Source: Cytophagaceae bacterium
GTDB taxonomy: Bacteria > Bacteroidota > Bacteroidia > Cytophagales > JAIYAX01
DNA: 64,000 nt
Reading direction: 5' to 3'
Assembly: GCA_027488815.1 (NCBI GenBank)
Contig: JAIYAX010000007.1
Span: forward strand, 83,737 to 147,736
The translations under genes and the position numbers were made by a program. Positions 60,432 to 64,000 of the stretch are shown here, in pieces (position 1 is the first letter of the stretch; every line of letters starts with the position of its first letter). Under the pieces are notes generated by a model that was given only the letters and a program-made list of their open reading frames with translations, ran no database searches and had not been told where the DNA came from.

Positions 60432-61841
60432 TTACAAAAGCACCAGACACAAAAGAGATAAAACGATGATGGCAAAGAGGTTCAACAGAATACCTGCCTT
60501 CATCATGTCACCCGTTTTGATATGACCACTGGCAAACACGATCGCATTGGGGGGTGTTGAGATCGGCATGGAAAAAGCCATGCTCGAAGCAATCGTGGCA
60601 GGGATCACAACGGCAAGGGGTTCTATGCCCATCGCAGTTGTAATTCCGATTATCGGTGGAAGCATCACCGTGATCAGGGCGACATTGCTCATTACTTCTG
60701 TGAGGAGTAAAACCATACCGATCAGGATCACGGCAACGGTAAAACTAATCCCTTCCTGAGGGGCAGACACGGCTGAGGTCACATAGGACACTATCCCGGT
60801 TTTTTCCAACCCTGCAGCCATGGAAAGACCACCCCCAAACAGCAATAAAATACCCCAGGGAAGTTTTTCGGTATCAGACCAACGGAGAATTGTTTCGTAC
60901 TTGTTCCAAAAAGCAGGGATGATAAACATGGCCATGCCACCCATCAGCCCGATCATGGCATCGTTGAGCAATCGCCTGCCAAAAAGGCTATTGAGGGGTT
61001 CTTGAAAGATCCATAAGCCCGCTGTGATGCCGAACACAATCGTCACCAACCATTCCTGTCTGGAAAATGTACCCAGAGATAGCAACTTTTGCTCAAACAG
61101 ATGCTTCACATCAACCTGTGAGTCAGCCCTTGGCTTAAACAGTACGATCAACAAGAGGTAGGTAAAACCCAACAGCAACAAGCCTGTGGGAAAGCCGATC
61201 ACCATGTACTCCATAAAACCGATCTGGTAGTTGAGCATTTTATCCAACATGCCCGCCATCACGATATTGGGCGGAGTGCCGATGAGTGTCATGGTGCCAC
61301 CGATATTGGCTCCATAGGCGATGGAGAGCATAAGCGGAGCTGCCAGACTGTGCTGTATCTTTTCATCTGTTGACCGGAACATCTGCTGCACCGAAAGGGC
61401 GATGGGCAACATCATGACGGCTGTAGCGGTATTGCTGATCCACATGCTGAGCAGGGCAGAAGAAAGCAAAAAGCCCAGCACCAGGCCTGAGGGTTTGGTG
61501 CCGGTGATTTTTACAATATGTAGGGCGATGCGCTCATGCAAGCCAGATTTCTCAAGGCCCAGGGCCAGCATAAAACCACCCATGAACAGAAAGATCACCG
61601 GATTGGCGTAAGAGACACCCGCCTCATCCATTTTCATGATGCCAAACAGCGGGAAGAGCAGCAGTGGCAGCAGGGCCGTAACAGCCAGGGGTACTGCCTC
61701 CAGTATCCACCAGGTCAACATAAGAGCCATGAGAGCCAGCATAGGAGTGGAGCCCTTACCGGCAAAATCTGCTTTGACAAACAGCAGGATGAGGAAAAAG
61801 AGGAGGGGCCCCAGCAGCAGCCCAAGTTTCTTGATGCGCAT
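60432..61841 (-). CDS. DASS (SLC13) family sodium/dicarboxylate symporter
   Basis: A 469-residue transporter with the two SNT-type substrate/sodium motifs: SMWISNTATAVMMLP near residue 135 and MAFSMPISTPPNAIVFASG near 425. The first matches the family consensus, the second has the usual ST-P variant. It imports succinate, malate, fumarate or aspartate with sodium. It is the first gene of the leftward run, 129 bp before the lamin-tail lipoprotein. Supply of C4 acids fits the locus theme. Confidence 0.92.
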   Translation of the reverse strand: MRIKKLGLLLGPLLFFLILLFVKADFAGKGSTPMLALMALMLTWWILEAVPLAVTALLPLLLFPLFGIMKMDEAGVSYANPVIFLFMGGFMLALGLEKSGLHERIALHIVKITGTKPSGLVLGFLLSSALLSMWISNTATAVMMLPIALSVQQMFRSTDEKIQHSLAAPLMLSIAYGANIGGTMTLIGTPPNIVMAGMLDKMLNYQIGFMEYMVIGFPTGLLLLGFTYLLLIVLFKPRADSQVDVKHLFEQKLLSLGTFSRQEWLVTIVFGITAGLWIFQEPLNSLFGRRLLNDAMIGLMGGMAMFIIPAFWNKYETILRWSDTEKLPWGILLLFGGGLSMAAGLEKTGIVSYVTSAVSAPQEGISFTVAVILIGMVLLLTEVMSNVALITVMLPPIIGITTAMGIEPLAVVIPATIASSMAFSMPISTPPNAIVFASGHIKTGDMMKAGILLNLFAIIVLSLLCLVLL

Positions 61842-62084
61842 AATTGGGTTGCTAGATAAGTAATTTTAGGGAATGGGAGGCTTAGTGGCCCATTGCTTGT
61901 GTTTAGGGTGAGGGCGGTTGGGGGGAGGTTTATATTTAAAGCGCAATACTATCTTTTAAGAACTCAAGCATTGCAGACAAACCAAGCGGCTATCGGCTAG
62001 AGGTTTGCTAATGTATTAGTCACTTGGCACTGCCGAGCGACTGGGGTAACTAATATTCTTTACTTTGACTAATTTTTATTATTT

Positions 62085-62624
62085 TTATTTCAGTTTTCTG
62101 GCCAACAAACACTTATAAATCTTTTGTTGTTCTATTTGTCTTTTTGGCATAAATGATGAAGATAAGACATCCTTTACTGTTATTGATACAATTGGGTTCT
62201 CTGAAAGAATTTTAATGTTTTCTTCTGATATATAAACCCAGAACCCCAATGTGCAACAAATGCCCAAAGGATTATTCTTGTATTCCACACTATCCAAAAC
62301 AATAGTCGTATTGTCAGTTAGTTTCAGTTCTATTATTCCTAATGCTTTCAATGTGCTGTCAGAGAATAAAAATCTTGATGCTGCATTTAAAAATAATCTG
62401 TATTTTGCTAAAACTGTTGTATCCTTATAATTCAATACTTTTTGAATAAGTAAACTGTAATAATCGCTTGTATTTGTCAATCCACCTACAGTTTCAATTC
62501 CCTTTTCTTTATCTTTTGTCCCCGAAATACAAGAACAACCCTGTCCATATGAATAAATCGAAATAAACAATAAAAACATTACTTTTATAGCTCGTCCTAA
62601 TTTTTTTATCTGTTCATTCTTCAT
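62085..62624 (-). CDS. Hypothetical secreted protein
   Basis: A 179-residue protein beginning MKNEQIKKLGRAIKVMFLLF with a signal peptide (cleavage near SYGQG) and a Cys-containing start to the mature part (GCSCISG). A mixed alpha/beta body of unknown family follows. The IS3-family element ends 11 bp upstream of the ATG; the open frame runs on into the element (to 62861) but that part is element sequence, not gene. Its native promoter has been displaced. Confidence 0.7.
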   Translation of the reverse strand: MKNEQIKKLGRAIKVMFLLFISIYSYGQGCSCISGTKDKEKGIETVGGLTNTSDYYSLLIQKVLNYKDTTVLAKYRLFLNAASRFLFSDSTLKALGIIELKLTDNTTIVLDSVEYKNNPLGICCTLGFWVYISEENIKILSENPIVSITVKDVLSSSFMPKRQIEQQKIYKCLLARKLK

Positions 62625-62701
62625 TTCTATTGTCCTGTAAGCTCCCCCGTTTTTTGGGCCAATCAAAAGTATAAAAATGAGTTTTTTTAAGGCATTCTGC
62701 T

Positions 62702-62764
62702 CTTGGTTTGGTCTGTAAAAAGAGAGGTTGGCAATACCCTTCCTCTCTTTGACCAAACCAGTCG
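62702..62764. repeat. Large stem-loop in the IS tail
   Basis: TTGGTTTGGTC ... AAGAGAGG on one side pairs with CCTCTCTTTGACCAAACC on the other, with a small internal loop. It lies between transposase orfB and the left terminus. Confidence 0.7.
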
Positions 62765-62853
62765 AACAGGATATTCCTGGTGAGTTGCCCTCCGGCAGAG
62801 CTCGCTTCCGCTTACCTGTTGACTGCAATATCTTGCTTTTATCTTTCATTGCT

Positions 62854-63651
62854 TCACACAACGGCTTCTAGCAGTTCTATTGGCGTTCTATAACCAAGTG
62901 CCTCATGAGGTCGGCAATGGTTGTAGTCCATCATCCACTCTTCGATCTTCTGTCTGACTTCTTTGAGGCTGTAAAACACATGCGCATTCAGCAGTTCTCT
63001 ACGTACACTGCCATTGCAACGCTCTATAAAGCCATTCTGCATCGGTTTGCCAGGCTGTATGTAAGCAAGTGTAATGTGACGCTTACGACACCACTCATCC
63101 AATGCATGTGAGATGAACTCTGGGCCGTTGTCCACTCGTATCATCTTCGGAAGCCCTCTGAACTCTTGAAGATATTCCAACACCCTGATCACTTTGCTGG
63201 AGGGTAAAGAGAGGTCAGCTTCCAGAGCCAGTATCTCCCGATTGAAGTCATCCACTACGTTGAGCAACCTAAACTTCCTGCCATCCCATAAGCTGTCACT
63301 CATAAAATCAATTGACCACACCTCATTCAAGGTTTGTGGCTGAAACAATGCTTGTTTAACTCTTGCCGGAAGGCGTTTCTTGTATCGCCTGCGGATATTC
63401 AGATGTAATGCTGTGTACACTCGATACACTCTTTTATGGTTCCAAACCAATCCTTGCCTTCGTATGCGAAAGTAGCTCTGCCAAAAGCCTATGGCAGGAT
63501 GCTTATCAACAAGTCGCTGTAACTCATGGATTACAGGGGTATCGCTCCTAGGCCTAGGTAGGTATTCAAAGGTACTTCTCGGCACGCTTAAAGCTGTACA
63601 CGCCTGACGCTTGCTCACTCCATGCTCTTGTACCATGAACTGAACAAGCAT
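62854..63651 (-). CDS. IS3-family transposase OrfB (DDE catalytic domain)
   Basis: A 265-residue reading frame, intact. It carries the rve integrase core with D115 (VWSIDFMSD), D174 (IRVDNGPEF) and E210 (QNGFIERCNGSVRRE), preceded by a HTH_21 domain. It is normally made as the C-terminal part of an OrfAB fusion by -1 frameshifting at 63681-63675; the frame is open upstream of the ATG at 63651 through KKALTSDEKG to the slippery site. Looks functional. Confidence 0.95.
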   Translation of the reverse strand: MLVQFMVQEHGVSKRQACTALSVPRSTFEYLPRPRSDTPVIHELQRLVDKHPAIGFWQSYFRIRRQGLVWNHKRVYRVYTALHLNIRRRYKKRLPARVKQALFQPQTLNEVWSIDFMSDSLWDGRKFRLLNVVDDFNREILALEADLSLPSSKVIRVLEYLQEFRGLPKMIRVDNGPEFISHALDEWCRKRHITLAYIQPGKPMQNGFIERCNGSVRRELLNAHVFYSLKEVRQKIEEWMMDYNHCRPHEALGYRTPIELLEAVV

Positions 63652-63668
63652 GCCCTTCTCGTCAGACG

Positions 63669-63935
63669 TTAAAGCTTTTTTGCTACTGCATCCTTTAATG
63701 CTTCATGTACCAAACTCAGATCGGCGTACATTCTTTTCAACCTTAAGTTCTCCTCTTGAAGCTCTTTCATCTTCTTCACTTCACTAGCTTCCATACCACC
63801 ATAGCGTTGACGCCACTTGTAGAAGGATGCTGTAGTGATGCCCATTTCTCGACAGATATCCTCTGCCTTACGACCAGCTTCGTGCTCATTGATTGCCTTA
63901 ACAATCTGTGTTTCTGTAAATCGTGACTTTCTCAT
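63669..63935 (-). CDS. IS3-family transposase OrfA
   Basis: An 88-residue HTH protein beginning MRKSRFTETQIVKAINEHEA, with DICREMGITTASFYKWRQRYGG (the helix-turn-helix) and a leucine-zipper-like C terminus (EENLRLKRMYADLSLVHEAL). It binds the element ends. The ATG at 63935 is preferred over 63974. It ends just after the slippery heptamer. Confidence 0.95.
   Translation of the reverse strand: MRKSRFTETQIVKAINEHEAGRKAEDICREMGITTASFYKWRQRYGGMEASEVKKMKELQEENLRLKRMYADLSLVHEALKDAVAKKL
63675..63681 (-). promoter_or_regulatory. Programmed -1 frameshift site (A AAA AAG)
   Basis: On the minus strand the heptamer AAAAAAG lies at the end of orfA (…AVAKK). Slipping back one base fuses it in frame to orfB. 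This is the standard way IS3 elements make OrfAB. Confidence 0.8.
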
Positions 63936-64000
63936 AAAACCATTTAAAATTGAACATTTCTTGTCAACTTTCAAATGGCCGACTTTCAGGGGAGCTTACA

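Larger units (their letters stand above)
62636..64000 (-). mobile_element. Complete IS3-family insertion sequence (1365 bp within the window)
   Basis: Left terminus TGTAAGCTCCCC (62636-62647) and right terminus, its exact complement GGGGAGCTTACA, ending at 64000, frame two transposase genes read leftward with a slippery site between them. A ~215 bp non-coding tail with a large hairpin lies inside the left end. Bases 62631-62635 (TGTCC) would be part of the target duplication; the other copy would start at 64001, outside the window. Confidence 0.92.

Noticed and set aside
62625..62861. N-terminal extension of the secreted-protein gene into the IS
   Set aside because: This part is IS sequence read by chance; a clear signal peptide starts at 62624.

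Overview
This 64 kb window comes from a Bacteroidota chromosome, most likely of the order Cytophagales. The evidence is a SusC/SusD outer-membrane uptake pair, PorV and a PorU2-like C25 peptidase of the type IX secretion system (T9SS), a T9SS-sorted protein, Bacteroidota-style -7 boxes (TAnnTTTG), a Bacteroidota-type SpeA, and the absence of strong Shine-Dalgarno sequences. No rRNA, tRNA or CRISPR array was recognised.

Layout. 1-4000: a lipoprotein, then an accessory patch with a broken mazEF module, a CPBP-type membrane protease gene and a DUF6090-like gene, arranged around two copies of a ~170 bp repeat. 4200-11500: a glucan-type utilisation locus (susD, susC, divergent GH31 alpha-glucosidase) with a palindrome in the divergent promoter region. 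11500-38500: mostly housekeeping and envelope genes: peroxiredoxin, YihY protein, an ECF sigma/membrane regulator/beta-barrel operon, a PspC/PadR operon, porV-porU2, namZ-fmt-folA, a LolC/E-type permease, a GAF-domain kinase-like protein without an ATPase domain, a dolichol-phosphate-mannose-type glycosyltransferase, arginine decarboxylase divergent from arginase-argS, a periplasmic glutathione peroxidase and menA. Between the sensor gene and the glycosyltransferase lies a three-copy tandem array of ~181 bp hairpin-rich units.

39400-46700 is an AT-rich accessory region: TM2 protein, TonB-like protein with an N-terminal cysteine cluster, small membrane proteins, an intact Xre-RES toxin-antitoxin (TA) module, a truncated zeta-type toxin gene, a frameshifted ParE/RelE toxin gene, many REP-like palindromes, then an SRPBCC/YCII/DinB/ECF42 sigma-factor locus. 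48000-52700: a lipoprotein gene broken by a stop at its lipobox, a T9SS cargo protein, a MocR-type regulator that has lost the PLP lysine, and a divergent esterase lipoprotein. 52700-61850: a long leftward operon-like run (DASS transporter, lamin-tail lipoprotein, DcuC, isoaspartyl dipeptidase, porin, M14 carboxypeptidase, porin) that reads as a locus for capture and use of aspartyl/isoaspartyl peptides. The window ends in an intact IS3-family element whose inner end lies 11 bp upstream of a secreted-protein gene.

Themes worth following: decaying TA modules with -7 boxes placed inside palindromic operators, gene-leader duplications next to palindromic repeats, and signalling proteins that keep their fold but lack a key catalytic part.
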